From Chitinophaga sp. S165 (GTDB lineage: Bacteria > Bacteroidota > Bacteroidia > Chitinophagales > Chitinophagaceae), in the NCBI RefSeq assembly GCF_003182155.1, contig NZ_QGTG01000002.1:186001-250000 (forward strand): 64,000 nt of DNA, read 5' to 3'. The notes below the pieces were generated by a model. That model was not told where the DNA came from. It ran no database searches and saw only the letters and a list, made by a program, of their open reading frames with translations. Below are positions 16,081 through 25,085 of the stretch, one piece after another. The translations under genes and the position numbers were made by a program. Each line of letters starts with the position of its first letter. Position 1 is the stretch's first letter.

Positions 16081-17718
16081 ATGACAAAGTCATTCCGCAT
16101 CTCGGGGAATCTGATAGATATCTTACAGCAGAAAATATATCCTGCTACTATCGCTGTTGATAACGGTGTTATAAGCAGCATTACAGAGGATGCGACTACT
16201 TATGAACAGTACCTGCTGCCAGGCTTTATAGATGCACATGTGCATGTGGAAAGTTCTATGCTGACACCTTCACAATTCGCCAGGCTGGCAGTGGTACATG
16301 GCACCGTTGCTACTGTTTCTGATCCGCATGAAATTGCGAACGTCCTGGGCGTAAAGGGTGTGGAATATATGCTGGAAAATGGCAGGACCGTTCCTTTCAA
16401 ATTCTGTTTCGGTGCTCCCTCCTGCGTTCCTGCTACCATCTTCGAAACTGCTGGTGCAGAAGTGACTGTCGCCGATGTGGAAGCCCTGTTACAAAAGCCT
16501 GAAGTGTTATACCTCACTGAGATGATGAACTTCCCTGGCGTATTGCACGAGCAGCCGGATGTAATGGCGAAGATCGCCGCCGCAAAACGTATCGGAAAGC
16601 CTGTGGATGGCCATGCTCCGGGCCTTCGTGGCGAGGATGCAAAGAAATATATTGCTGCCGGTATCAGCACCGACCATGAATGTTTTACTGCTGAAGAAGC
16701 GTTGGATAAATTAGGTTACGGCATGCATATCCTCATACGTGAAGGTAGTGCTGCACGTAACTTCAATGCACTGATCCACCTGCTGAATGATTATCCGGAA
16801 AAGATCATGTTCTGCAGTGATGATAAACATCCTGATAATCTTGTGGAGGGACATATCAATGTGCTGGTTAAAAGAGCGCTTGCATTGAAGATCGATCTGT
16901 TCAAAGTGTTACGTGCTGCATGTGTGAATCCTGTCCTTCATTATAAAATTCCTGCCGGATTATTACGCGTAGGCGATCCTGCGGATTTCATTATTGCAGA
17001 CAACCTGGACAACTTCAACATTGTTGCTACTTACATTGATGGCGCTGCTGTGGCACAACATGGCGAAACACGGATCCCTTCTATTATTGCGCCGGTCATC
17101 AACAATTTTGATTGTGCACTAAAATCGGGCAGTGATTTTCGTATAACCGCCAGTGGTGTTACTGCAAACGTAAAAGTCATTGAAGCGCTGGACGGCCAGC
17201 TGATAACGAATAGCATTACAGAGATCCTGCCTGTTGTTGATGAGCAGTTATTTTCTTCTACCGAGAAAGACATTCTGAAACTCGCTGTGGTGAACCGGTA
17301 CAGCCCTGCACCCGTTGCACTTGGATTCATCAGGAACTTTGGTTTTAAACAAGGTGCAATTGCTTCTTCCGTAGCGCATGATAGTCACAACATCATTGTT
17401 GTCGGTGTAGATGACGAAAGTATTGCACAAGCGGTGAATGCTGTCATTGCACATCAGGGTGGCGTGAGTGTTGTTGATAACGGAAATGTAGCTGTATTGC
17501 CGCTACCTGTTGCAGGGTTAATGAGTAATCTTGATGGTTATGAAGTAGCTGCACGTTACAGTGAACTGGATAAAGCGGCGAAGGCGCTGGGAAGTAAATT
17601 AAACGCCCCTTTTATGACTTTGTCGTTCATGGCGTTATTAGTGATACCACATCTGAAGCTCAGCGATAAAGGGCTGTTTGATGGAGATACATTCAGTTTT
17701 ACTGCAGCTGTAATTTAG
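16081..17718 (+). CDS. ade: Adenine deaminase
   Basis: Converts adenine to hypoxanthine plus ammonia in purine salvage. The 545-residue protein belongs to the amidohydrolase superfamily. The metal-binding HVHVESS is at residues 53-59 (His53, His55), with further metal and active-site positions at DGHAPGL and CSDDKHPDNL. The length and C-terminal region (VAHDSHNIIVVG) fit the Ade family. The start is 12 bp after the WYL regulator, suggesting one transcript. It converges with the AnmK-like gene across an elaborate hairpin. Confidence 0.95.
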   Translation: MTKSFRISGNLIDILQQKIYPATIAVDNGVISSITEDATTYEQYLLPGFIDAHVHVESSMLTPSQFARLAVVHGTVATVSDPHEIANVLGVKGVEYMLENGRTVPFKFCFGAPSCVPATIFETAGAEVTVADVEALLQKPEVLYLTEMMNFPGVLHEQPDVMAKIAAAKRIGKPVDGHAPGLRGEDAKKYIAAGISTDHECFTAEEALDKLGYGMHILIREGSAARNFNALIHLLNDYPEKIMFCSDDKHPDNLVEGHINVLVKRALALKIDLFKVLRAACVNPVLHYKIPAGLLRVGDPADFIIADNLDNFNIVATYIDGAAVAQHGETRIPSIIAPVINNFDCALKSGSDFRITASGVTANVKVIEALDGQLITNSITEILPVVDEQLFSSTEKDILKLAVVNRYSPAPVALGFIRNFGFKQGAIASSVAHDSHNIIVVGVDDESIAQAVNAVIAHQGGVSVVDNGNVAVLPLPVAGLMSNLDGYEVAARYSELDKAAKALGSKLNAPFMTLSFMALLVIPHLKLSDKGLFDGDTFSFTAAVI

Positions 17719-17730
17719 TTGGCAGCTTTG

Positions 17731-17777
17731 ATTGCAGGAGTACAACATGCGTTCGCGCATTTTTATACTCCTGCAAT
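17731..17777. terminator. Compound hairpin between ade and the AnmK-like gene
   Basis: Outer arms ATTGCAGGAGTA (17731-17742) and TACTCCTGCAAT (17766-17777) are perfect. Nested inside is ATGCG-TTCG-CGCAT (17747-17760), a five-pair stem with a UUCG tetraloop. There is no long T run on either side, so it is either a non-canonical bidirectional terminator or a 3' stabilising structure. Confidence 0.65.
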
Positions 17778-17810
17778 TCCGCTACTATATCGTTGTAAAA
17801 TTCAGTCTGC

Positions 17811-18899
17811 TTACACCGCCCATAGCGCACCACCTACACTATCTTTTTCAGCGCCTGTTACTGACGCGAAAGCATTTGATTCCTGCCTCCAGCGCAAAGT
17901 ACCAAGCAACGCGATCAATAATGCGTTACGGAATGCGTCCTGTTGTACCGTCACTGTAATGTTCAATGGTTGCAGCGTTTCTTCTATCACCTTTATCAGA
18001 TATGTATTTGCTGTGCTTCCGCCAGTGAGTAGTAAATTGTTTGTTGTTCCTTCTTCACCTTCTTTCTGTGACGGAAACACTTTTACTGCTTTTTCAATCT
18101 GTGCTGCTATATGATGCGTGTATGTATTCAGTTTTCCCTGTGTTGACAACTGCTGCTGCTGGATCAATGGCATTACAGTACCGGTACCAAATTTTGATGC
18201 AAGCGTTCTTGGATAGCTCTCATTGTAGAATGCCAGTCCGTTCAGTGCGTTCAGCAATGGCTGATCTGTTATACCACCTGCTGCCAGTTTTCCTTCATCG
18301 TCATAAGCTCTTCCCAGCGTTTCGGCCAGTGCATCAAGCACATAATTGCAGGGACAGATATCAGCAGCTATTAATTGGCCTTCTTTCTCTGCTGCTATTG
18401 TTGCATTCTCTCCCAGGTTGATCCTGTATTTGTAATCAGGGAATAACAACTGTTCTGCTATCGGCAGGATAGGCGCTCCTTTCCCTCCAAGTGCTATATC
18501 CATAGCACGCAGCTCATTAATAACAGGCAAACCGGTTACGGCCACGATGGCTGCCCCATCTCCTAACTGAGCGGTCATTTTCTGTGCCGGTACATGGAAA
18601 ACGGTGTGCCCATGAGATGTAATAAAGTGCACCTGATGGTCAAGCTGATGCTGTGATATGAATTGATTTATTGCGTGTCCTATGTAATGTCCGTATTCGC
18701 TGTTCAGCAACAGATAATCCCGGGCCGGAAGGTTAGCTGCTCCTCCCAGTTTTTCTTCCCATTCCGGGGTATATGCCAGGCGTTCCGCCGCCTTTATTTC
18801 ATAGCTCCACTTACCCCTTACTTCCGTCAGCGCTACAAAAACAACGTCCAATCCAGCCAGCGAAGTGCCTGACGTTACGCCTATTACATTATAAACCAT
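17811..18899 (-). CDS. anmK: Anhydro-N-acetylmuramic acid kinase (AnmK) homologue with altered motifs
   Basis: Expected role: ATP-dependent phosphorylation and hydrolysis of 1,6-anhydro-MurNAc in cell-wall recycling. The 362-residue length fits. Family motifs are seen: GVTSGTSLAGLD at 7-18, SHGHTVFH near 95-102, GKGAPILPIAE near 139-149 and YDDEGKLAAGG. Two departures stand out. The usual SLDGxD is SLAGLD (Ala at 15), and the DTGPxN loop reads DICPCN at 180-185, keeping the Asp and Asn. The fold is secure; full activity is less so. Confidence 0.85.
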   Translation of the reverse strand: MVYNVIGVTSGTSLAGLDVVFVALTEVRGKWSYEIKAAERLAYTPEWEEKLGGAANLPARDYLLLNSEYGHYIGHAINQFISQHQLDHQVHFITSHGHTVFHVPAQKMTAQLGDGAAIVAVTGLPVINELRAMDIALGGKGAPILPIAEQLLFPDYKYRINLGENATIAAEKEGQLIAADICPCNYVLDALAETLGRAYDDEGKLAAGGITDQPLLNALNGLAFYNESYPRTLASKFGTGTVMPLIQQQQLSTQGKLNTYTHHIAAQIEKAVKVFPSQKEGEEGTTNNLLLTGGSTANTYLIKVIEETLQPLNITVTVQQDAFRNALLIALLGTLRWRQESNAFASVTGAEKDSVGGALWAV

Positions 18900-19011
18900 G
18901 CACTAAAATTTGTGCAAAAGTAAATAATGTGGGGCTTCAATGCTTTTTTTTCGGGTTTTATGGAATCTGGTGGACGGACTGCATCATGTGGACAGACTAA
19001 AAACTTGTGCT

Positions 19012-21009
19012 ATGCGAAAACACATTCTCTCCCTGTTATATGTACTCAATATCATCATTATATCAGTCATGTCCATTCCGGGGCATGCGCAATCTACCCG
19101 TGTAGTGCACCCCAAAAACGACATTATAGGGACTGTTGTTGACGATAAAACCGGCGCCCTGTTGAAGGGAGCGACTGTTGTAGTGGTCAATAAAACATCA
19201 ACCGGTAAAGGATTAAAGCTTTCTACAGATAAAAAGGGCCGGTTTAATATTTCCAGTAACGCAATAAATTCGGGGCAGACCCTTTATACCATATTGGCCG
19301 GTTATAAAACTGATACCCTTGCAATTCAGTCAGGTACGATGTCTTACTGGAATCGCAACGCAAAAAATGAGATTACCATCCGGTTAAAACCATTGTCCGC
19401 AGTTGCAGCCGATAAGGGTATCAAAGACATCAAACAGCAACCGGCTCTGGAACATAGAGCTCCCGCAATGGTTATGGTTCAAAATGAGGTAGCGACTAAA
19501 TCATCAGGCAATATAAGGCTTCGCGGCGTCAGCACTCTTAATGGATCAATGGCAAACGGATATTACCATGCGCAGGACCATCAAACCGAAGATTACAGCC
19601 CTATCAATGAGAATATTTTTCACAATGTAACAGCTCAGCCGCTGAGCACTTTTTCAATTGATGTGGACCGTGCCTCCTATTCTAATATCAGACGCTTCCT
19701 GAACAATGGCGATATGCCACCTGCCGACGCAGTAAGGGTAGAAGAAATGATCAACTACTTCGATTACAAATACGGTAATCCTTCAGGCGATGCTCCTGTA
19801 GCGATACATACCGATATGGCTGTTTGCCCGTGGAATACCAGCCGTCAGCTTGTGCGTATTGCGTTGAAAGGTAAAGACATTGCAAAAGGGGAACTCCCTC
19901 CCTCCAATTTGGTGTTCCTGATAGATGTGTCCGGGTCTATGGCAGGCGAAGGCCGGTTGCCGCTGGTAAAACAGGCGTTCCGAACACTGGTTGGTCAGTT
20001 AAGGTCTGTCGATAAAGTAGCGATTGTGGTATATGCGGGCGCAGCCGGACTGGTGTTACCATCTACATCCGGAGAAAATAAAACCGCTATTCTTGATGCG
20101 CTGGATAAACTGGAAGCAGGCGGTTCTACTGCCGGTGGTCAGGGTATACTCCTCGCATACAAGACAGCTACAGAGAACCTGTTGAGAAATGGGAATAATC
20201 GTGTGATCATCGCTACTGATGGTGATTTCAATGTAGGTCCATCCAGCGATGGTGAATTACAACGTATTATCGAAAGGGAACGCGAAAAGGGTATCTTCCT
20301 CTCTGTGCTTGGTTTTGGAATGGGTAATTACAAAGACAATAAACTGGAGATACTGGCAGATAAAGGTAATGGCAACTATGCTTATATCGACAATTTCGAA
20401 GAAGCCCGCCGTACATTCGTGACCGAGTTTGGCGGTACACTTTTCACTATTGCGAAAGATGTAAAATTGCAGATCGAGTTCAATCCAAAATATGTGCAAT
20501 CGTACAGGCTGGTAGGTTATGAAAACAGGCTGTTGCAGAATGAAGATTTCAACAACGATAAGAAAGATGCCGGGGACATGGGCGCAGGTCATACTGTAAC
20601 GGCTTTGTATGAAATTGTTCCGACAGGTAAAGAGGTTGATCAGCCACTGGCTGTTGACCCGCTGAAGTACCAGCTACCCAAAGTAGCTACGGGAAATACT
20701 TCAGAAGTACTCACTGTCAAACTGCGTTATAAAGAGCCCTCTTCCAGTACCAGTCAGCTCATAACAAAAGTGTTACATTGGAAACAGCAGGATATTACAC
20801 ACGCGCCGGAAGATTTCCGTATGGCCACTGCGGTTGCTGATTTTGGATTGCTGCTGCGGAACTCTGAACACAAGGGGAACGCATCCTGGGACCAGGTACT
20901 CAAACTGGCTGGAAACGCCCGTGGGACGGATGATGAAGGATACAGGGCCGAATTCATCCAATTAGTTAAAAAAGCGCAGCTAATCAGTAACAATCATGGC
21001 ACAAAATAG
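19012..21009 (+). CDS. Secreted von Willebrand factor A protein (YfbK-like) with N-terminal carboxypeptidase-regulatory-like domain
   Basis: A 665-residue exported protein. The start is MRKHILSLLYVLNIII (19012), which gives a signal peptide ending near GHAQ; the longer frame from 18940 would bury it. A CarboxypepD_reg-like beta domain follows (about 35-115; IIGTVVDDKTGALLKGATVV). A linker carries NIRLRGVSTLNG, like the SusC plug motif. The YfbK-type N domain (FSIDVDRASYSNIRRFL) leads into a VWA domain with MIDAS motif DVSGSMAG and ATDGDFNVG, then a DUF3520-like C-terminus. Probable role in periplasmic or outer-membrane protein-protein contacts; the exact function is unknown. Confidence 0.85.
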   Translation: MRKHILSLLYVLNIIIISVMSIPGHAQSTRVVHPKNDIIGTVVDDKTGALLKGATVVVVNKTSTGKGLKLSTDKKGRFNISSNAINSGQTLYTILAGYKTDTLAIQSGTMSYWNRNAKNEITIRLKPLSAVAADKGIKDIKQQPALEHRAPAMVMVQNEVATKSSGNIRLRGVSTLNGSMANGYYHAQDHQTEDYSPINENIFHNVTAQPLSTFSIDVDRASYSNIRRFLNNGDMPPADAVRVEEMINYFDYKYGNPSGDAPVAIHTDMAVCPWNTSRQLVRIALKGKDIAKGELPPSNLVFLIDVSGSMAGEGRLPLVKQAFRTLVGQLRSVDKVAIVVYAGAAGLVLPSTSGENKTAILDALDKLEAGGSTAGGQGILLAYKTATENLLRNGNNRVIIATDGDFNVGPSSDGELQRIIEREREKGIFLSVLGFGMGNYKDNKLEILADKGNGNYAYIDNFEEARRTFVTEFGGTLFTIAKDVKLQIEFNPKYVQSYRLVGYENRLLQNEDFNNDKKDAGDMGAGHTVTALYEIVPTGKEVDQPLAVDPLKYQLPKVATGNTSEVLTVKLRYKEPSSSTSQLITKVLHWKQQDITHAPEDFRMATAVADFGLLLRNSEHKGNASWDQVLKLAGNARGTDDEGYRAEFIQLVKKAQLISNNHGTK

Positions 21010-21043
21010 TTCTGTTTAACCGGTCTTAAATTCATTGTTTGTG

Positions 21044-21081
21044 AAAGACCAGTCAGGGATTCAGTCCTTCGACTGGTCTTT
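21044..21081 (+). terminator. Terminator after the VWA protein gene
   Basis: Arms AAAGACCAGTC (21044-21054) and GACTGGTCTTT (21071-21081), a perfect 11-bp stem followed by T. Confidence 0.75.
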
Positions 21082-21139
21082 TCGTTACATTATTGTTATT
21101 AACATTTCCAGGGTCTGAAAATTTTGGTATTTTGCATAC

Positions 21140-21796
21140 ATGATAGTGAATCTAAGTAGCACCAATTCGTTAGTAGGAGACTGGCTAAGTGAGATCAGAA
21201 GTGTAGAAGTACAGACAGACCGTATGCGTTTCAGGCGTAATATGGAAAGGCTGGGGGAAATAGCCGCCTACGAAATCAGTAAGACATTGGAATACGAGGA
21301 AAAGGAGATCCAGACACCATTGGGTATCGCTAACTGCCGGGTGTTGAAACAACAGCCCGTTCTGGCTACTATTCTCAGAGCTGGCCTGGCTCTTCATCAG
21401 GGATTGCTCCACTACTTTGATAAAGCTGATCATGCCTTTATTTCTGCTTACCGTAAGCATAAACACGACGGCAGCTTCGATATAAACCTGGAATATGTGT
21501 CCAGTCCTTCTATTGATGGCCAGGTAGTCATACTATCTGACCCCATGCTGGCAACCGGCGCTTCACTGGTAAAAACCATCGAACACCTGCAAAGCCTGGG
21601 TAAACCCAAACATATTCACCTCGTTGTAGCCATCGCCTGTACCGTTGGAATTGAATATGTTCAGAGACATGTAGACAATAGTAACCTGAGCATCTGGGCA
21701 GGTGATATTGATGACGAACTCACAGCCAAAGGATACATTGTACCTGGGCTTGGAGATGCCGGCGACCTGGCATTTGGAAACAAATTACAACAGTAA
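21140..21796 (+). CDS. upp: Uracil phosphoribosyltransferase
   Basis: Salvages uracil with PRPP to give UMP. The 218-residue protein has the family's TILRAGLALHQGLL segment and the PRPP-binding loop LSDPMLATGASLV near residues 132-145. The C-terminus GLGDAGDLAFGNK is the usual uracil-binding end (consensus GDAGDRxFG; here Leu replaces Arg). It stands alone between the VWA gene and the PorP-like gene. Confidence 0.95.
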   Translation: MIVNLSSTNSLVGDWLSEIRSVEVQTDRMRFRRNMERLGEIAAYEISKTLEYEEKEIQTPLGIANCRVLKQQPVLATILRAGLALHQGLLHYFDKADHAFISAYRKHKHDGSFDINLEYVSSPSIDGQVVILSDPMLATGASLVKTIEHLQSLGKPKHIHLVVAIACTVGIEYVQRHVDNSNLSIWAGDIDDELTAKGYIVPGLGDAGDLAFGNKLQQ

Positions 21797-21999
21797 AAAA
21801 CCGATATCAACAGACAGGATCTTCTTTAGAGAATATTGAGTAATCAACCAAAGAAAATGTATTTCGTTTAGTCATTCATTCATAACACTTTAGGGAGTTC
21901 TCATAATCAATGTTATATATTTTTAATTTGAAATATGAGTAGCATTGTGTACCTTCACGTGGAACCATGAGAAAACCCTATACTTATAAGTATTGTTTT

Positions 22000-23019
22000 A
22001 TGAAAAAAGTGTTGCTGTTTTTCACGATTGCCCTTTATCTGATGAACCCGGCCAGGGCGCAAGACCCGCATTTTTCGCAGTTCTTCGCCTCCCCTCTCAC
22101 TCTTAATCCGGCATTTACCGGCCTGTTTTCAGGCGATTTTCGTGTTTCCGGGAACTATCGTTCACAGTGGAGAAGTATCTCAACGCCTTTTACCACCGGT
22201 ACTGCAGCAGTAGACTTCGGCATTCTAAAGAATGTGCTGTCCTATACTGACATCTGGGGCGTGGGTGTAATGGCCATGTACGACAGGACCGGCGGCGGTG
22301 CACTGACGTCTACTTATCTGAGCTTTAGCACAGCTTACCATAAAGGCCTTGACCCGGAGGGAAACCATACTCTCGCTGTAGGTTTACAGGCTACTTATGT
22401 ACAGAAACGGCTTGATCAGACCAAATTGGTATTTGAGAATCAGATAGATAATAACGGTTACAATCCTGCCATTCCAAGTGGTGAGACCTTTGTAAACCCT
22501 ACTATCTCCTATATCGATCCTAATATCGGTATCCTCTATAACGGTCTGGTTGGCGAATCATCGAACATTTACCTGGGTGCTTCCTACTATCACATTACCC
22601 AGCCTACAGAAACGTTCATGGCGCAGAACAACAACCGTCTGACTTCCCGCTGGACAGCCCACGGTGGTGGTTCCGTACCGGCAGGTGGTGGTGGTAACCG
22701 TATCCACTTCAGCGCCCTCTATATGAAACAAAGCACTGCTTCTGAATTTGCTTTCGGCGGCGCTTACGGTTTCAACCTGAATGGTGATGATGAAAACCCA
22801 ACTACCTTTTACCTGGGTAGCTGGTACCGTCTGAAAGATGCGATCAACCCATATGTAGGTCTGGATCTTAACGGCTTTACCTTTGGCTTATCTTATGATA
22901 TGAACGTATCTACGCTGAAACCGGCGTCTAACTATCGCGGTGGTGTAGAGTTGTCTCTCATCTACGTGCACAGACGCAATGAAGGTAGCAAGTACAGAAC
23001 CTTGTGTCCAAGATTCTGA
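22000..23019 (+). CDS. porP: PorP/SprF family type IX secretion-associated outer membrane protein
   Basis: A 339-residue beta-barrel protein of the PorP/SprF family. The start MKKVLLFFTIALYLMNPARAQ (22000) gives a signal peptide cut after Ala-Gln; the upstream ATG at 21967 adds an unlikely polar leader. Family hallmarks are DPHFSQFFASPLTLNPAFTG at the mature N-terminus, NYRSQWRS and a C-terminal strand. PorP is an outer-membrane partner of the PorK/L/M/N core; SprF-type paralogues help export specific large substrates. No other T9SS gene is adjacent, so this may be an SprF-like paralogue. Confidence 0.88.
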   Translation: MKKVLLFFTIALYLMNPARAQDPHFSQFFASPLTLNPAFTGLFSGDFRVSGNYRSQWRSISTPFTTGTAAVDFGILKNVLSYTDIWGVGVMAMYDRTGGGALTSTYLSFSTAYHKGLDPEGNHTLAVGLQATYVQKRLDQTKLVFENQIDNNGYNPAIPSGETFVNPTISYIDPNIGILYNGLVGESSNIYLGASYYHITQPTETFMAQNNNRLTSRWTAHGGGSVPAGGGGNRIHFSALYMKQSTASEFAFGGAYGFNLNGDDENPTTFYLGSWYRLKDAINPYVGLDLNGFTFGLSYDMNVSTLKPASNYRGGVELSLIYVHRRNEGSKYRTLCPRF

Positions 23020-23035
23020 TCTGATAAATTATTTC

Positions 23036-23073
23036 AAAAAAACCTGCCAGTTGCATAAGCTGGCAGGTTTTTT
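23036..23073 (+). terminator. Terminator after the porP-like gene
   Basis: Long stem AAAAAACCTGCCAG/CTGGCAGGTTTTTT with a 9-nt loop, 17 bp after the stop codon. Confidence 0.85.
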
Positions 23074-23173
23074 ATTGTATCCCGACATTTTTTACCATTG
23101 TTCCACTGATTTTTAGTTACTTACAACCGGATCAATGCTTATAGCGAATAACTAACACTAAAATTCCAGCATT

Positions 23174-23953
23174 TTGTTTTCATTCAGAGAAGTACTGGCG
23201 GCCATTCAGGCCTACGGGAAAGCACATCAGTTTATTATGCAGCACAAGTTATGGAAATGGATACTCGTGCCCGGTATCCTGTACTGCATACTGTTCATGA
23301 CAGGAAGTTATTTCGTTTGGGGATATTCAGGAGAGGTTGTTGAATACCTCTTTAACCTTCTACCAATAAAGATCTGGATCACAGATCTTGAAAGCAGCTG
23401 GGTCAGCTTTTTCTTTATCTTACTGGCGTTCTCCATCAGGATCATGATCCTGCTACTCTATTTTGCTTACTACAAATATCTTTTCCTGATTCTGGGCTCT
23501 CCTTTGTTTGCCTACCTTTCAGAGAAAACAGAGGCCATCCTGGAAAACAGGGAATTCCCATTCAGCATGCAGCAGTTCCTGAAAGACATGGCCAGAGGCG
23601 TGTCCATATCACTGCGTAATATGCTGTATCAGACAATCGCTGTCGTATTGCTGATCATATTGTCATTCATACCAATAGTAGGCTGGATCACGCCGCTCTT
23701 TGCGTTCTTTATTGAATGTTATTTCTATGGTTTTTCTATGGTCGATTATAGCTGCGAACGGCACCAGATGAGCACCCGGCAGAGTATCCGGTTCATTAAA
23801 GATCATCGTGGTATTGCATTGGGCAATGGCATAGTATTCTATCTTCTGATGTTCATTCCTGTACTGGGATGGGTACTGGCGCCTTCCTACGCCGTGATAG
23901 CGGCTACTATTCACTTATCAGACAAAAAATTACTTAATGGCGCAACCTGGTAA
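23174..23953 (+). CDS. EI24/CysZ-like integral membrane protein
   Basis: A 259-residue membrane protein with about four to six hydrophobic segments (near 29-51, 77-112, 150-185 and 218-245). This matches the EI24 domain family, which includes the sulfate permease CysZ. No ATG precedes the conserved N-terminus after an in-frame stop, so a TTG at 23174 is the best start. The last 17 bp overlap the next gene, indicating coupling. Substrate unknown; sulfate transport is only one possibility. Confidence 0.75.
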   Translation: MFSFREVLAAIQAYGKAHQFIMQHKLWKWILVPGILYCILFMTGSYFVWGYSGEVVEYLFNLLPIKIWITDLESSWVSFFFILLAFSIRIMILLLYFAYYKYLFLILGSPLFAYLSEKTEAILENREFPFSMQQFLKDMARGVSISLRNMLYQTIAVVLLIILSFIPIVGWITPLFAFFIECYFYGFSMVDYSCERHQMSTRQSIRFIKDHRGIALGNGIVFYLLMFIPVLGWVLAPSYAVIAATIHLSDKKLLNGATW

Positions 23954-24644
23954 GGTTTACCTGATCCCCACGGTATTAAGCCCGGATACATTACATACTA
24001 TTCCGGCTTATGTTACACCTGTGGTGTTACAGATCAGCGTATTCTTTGTGGAGAACGAACGTACCGCAAGACGGTATCTGAAAGCGCTTGACAGAAGCAT
24101 TAACATAGACGCTCTTCAGCTGCTGCTGATGCACGAAAATCATCCACCTGATACGGCATTGGCTAAACAAATATTATTGTCGGGGAAGGACATTGGTGTG
24201 ATCAGCGAAGCTGGTTGTCCCGCTATTGCCGATCCCGGACATCTTGTAGTACAGGTAGCGCATTCCATCGATGCGCAGGTCATTCCAATGGTAGGGCCGA
24301 ACTCTATGCTGCTGGCCTTAATGGCTTCAGGCATGAACGGACAGAATTTCCAGTTTGTAGGTTACCTGCCGGTTAAACCGCCTGAAAGAATAAAGGCAAT
24401 ACGCGATCTGGAAATGCAATCGCAGAAGAAACAACAGACGCAGCTTTTCATAGAAACGCCTTACCGGAATAATCAGTTATTAAAAGATATACTGGATAAC
24501 TGTAAAGACACTACGCAAATATGTATTGCGGCAGATATAACCGGACCTGAAGAATTTATCCGTACAAGATCTGTGAAGGCATGGAAACAACAGTTGCCGG
24601 AATTACATAAGAAACCGGCTATATTTTTACTGCTTGCTCAGTAA
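23937..24644 (+). CDS. RsmI-like SAM-dependent methyltransferase (tetrapyrrole methylase fold)
   Basis: A 235-residue protein of the same superfamily as RsmI, the 16S rRNA C1402 2'-O-methylase. The motif SEAGCPAIADPGHLVV near residue 85 corresponds to the SDAGTPxISDPG signature, and VGPNSMLLALMASG follows. Bacteroidota often carry such a divergent second RsmI-like protein, so the rRNA target is uncertain. It overlaps the EI24 gene by 17 bp and ends in a perfect terminator. Confidence 0.82.
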   Translation: MAQPGKVYLIPTVLSPDTLHTIPAYVTPVVLQISVFFVENERTARRYLKALDRSINIDALQLLLMHENHPPDTALAKQILLSGKDIGVISEAGCPAIADPGHLVVQVAHSIDAQVIPMVGPNSMLLALMASGMNGQNFQFVGYLPVKPPERIKAIRDLEMQSQKKQQTQLFIETPYRNNQLLKDILDNCKDTTQICIAADITGPEEFIRTRSVKAWKQQLPELHKKPAIFLLLAQ

Positions 24645-24649
24645 ACGAA

Positions 24650-24690
24650 CAGGGACCAGGAATGATCATTCCTGGTCCCTGATTTTTTTA
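24650..24690 (+). terminator. Perfect 32-bp palindromic terminator after the RsmI-like gene
   Basis: Arms of 16 bp (24650-24665 and 24666-24681) are exact complements without a spacer, core CAGGGACCAGGAATGA, followed by a T run at 24684-24690. Confidence 0.85.
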
Positions 24691-25065
24691 ATATACTACA
24701 TCTTTTACCGTAATCACACTATCTACAATAAAGTTGCTGAAACCTCTCCAGGGAATGGCGCCCAGGTATTCTTTATAGTGCACCTCCACAAACTTTCCAC
24801 TGCTGGACATCAACCGTTGCGCTATCCGTTCATCTACCACCGAGAACTGGAATTCATTTGATTGCAATGCTCCCGGTTGTTTAGAACGGTAACCACTCTG
24901 AATAAGACGTCCTTCGTATGTCTTGAAAACATATCCTTTCTCTACGAAGTAATTCAGTTCTCCGGCTTTTACGCCGCGACCGAATACGAAGTAATATCTA
25001 TACATGAAGAAAAGGGCCAACACCACCAATACACCACCCACTACCATAAAAAGAAATCTGCGCAT
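24688..25065 (-). CDS. Small single-pass membrane protein, Bacteroidota hypothetical
   Basis: A 125-residue protein. One N-terminal membrane segment (about 5-25; FLFMVVGGVLVVLALFFMY) anchors a soluble domain with GELNYFVEKGYVFKTYEGRL and VHYKEYLGAIPWRG. I recall similar proteins carrying misleading database names; no enzymatic motif is visible here. It lies 20 bp downstream of the M28 peptidase on the same strand, so it is probably co-transcribed. Function unknown. Confidence 0.7.
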   Translation of the reverse strand: MRRFLFMVVGGVLVVLALFFMYRYYFVFGRGVKAGELNYFVEKGYVFKTYEGRLIQSGYRSKQPGALQSNEFQFSVVDERIAQRLMSSSGKFVEVHYKEYLGAIPWRGFSNFIVDSVITVKDVVY

Positions 25066-25085
25066 ATTGTTTATTTGAAACAGGA

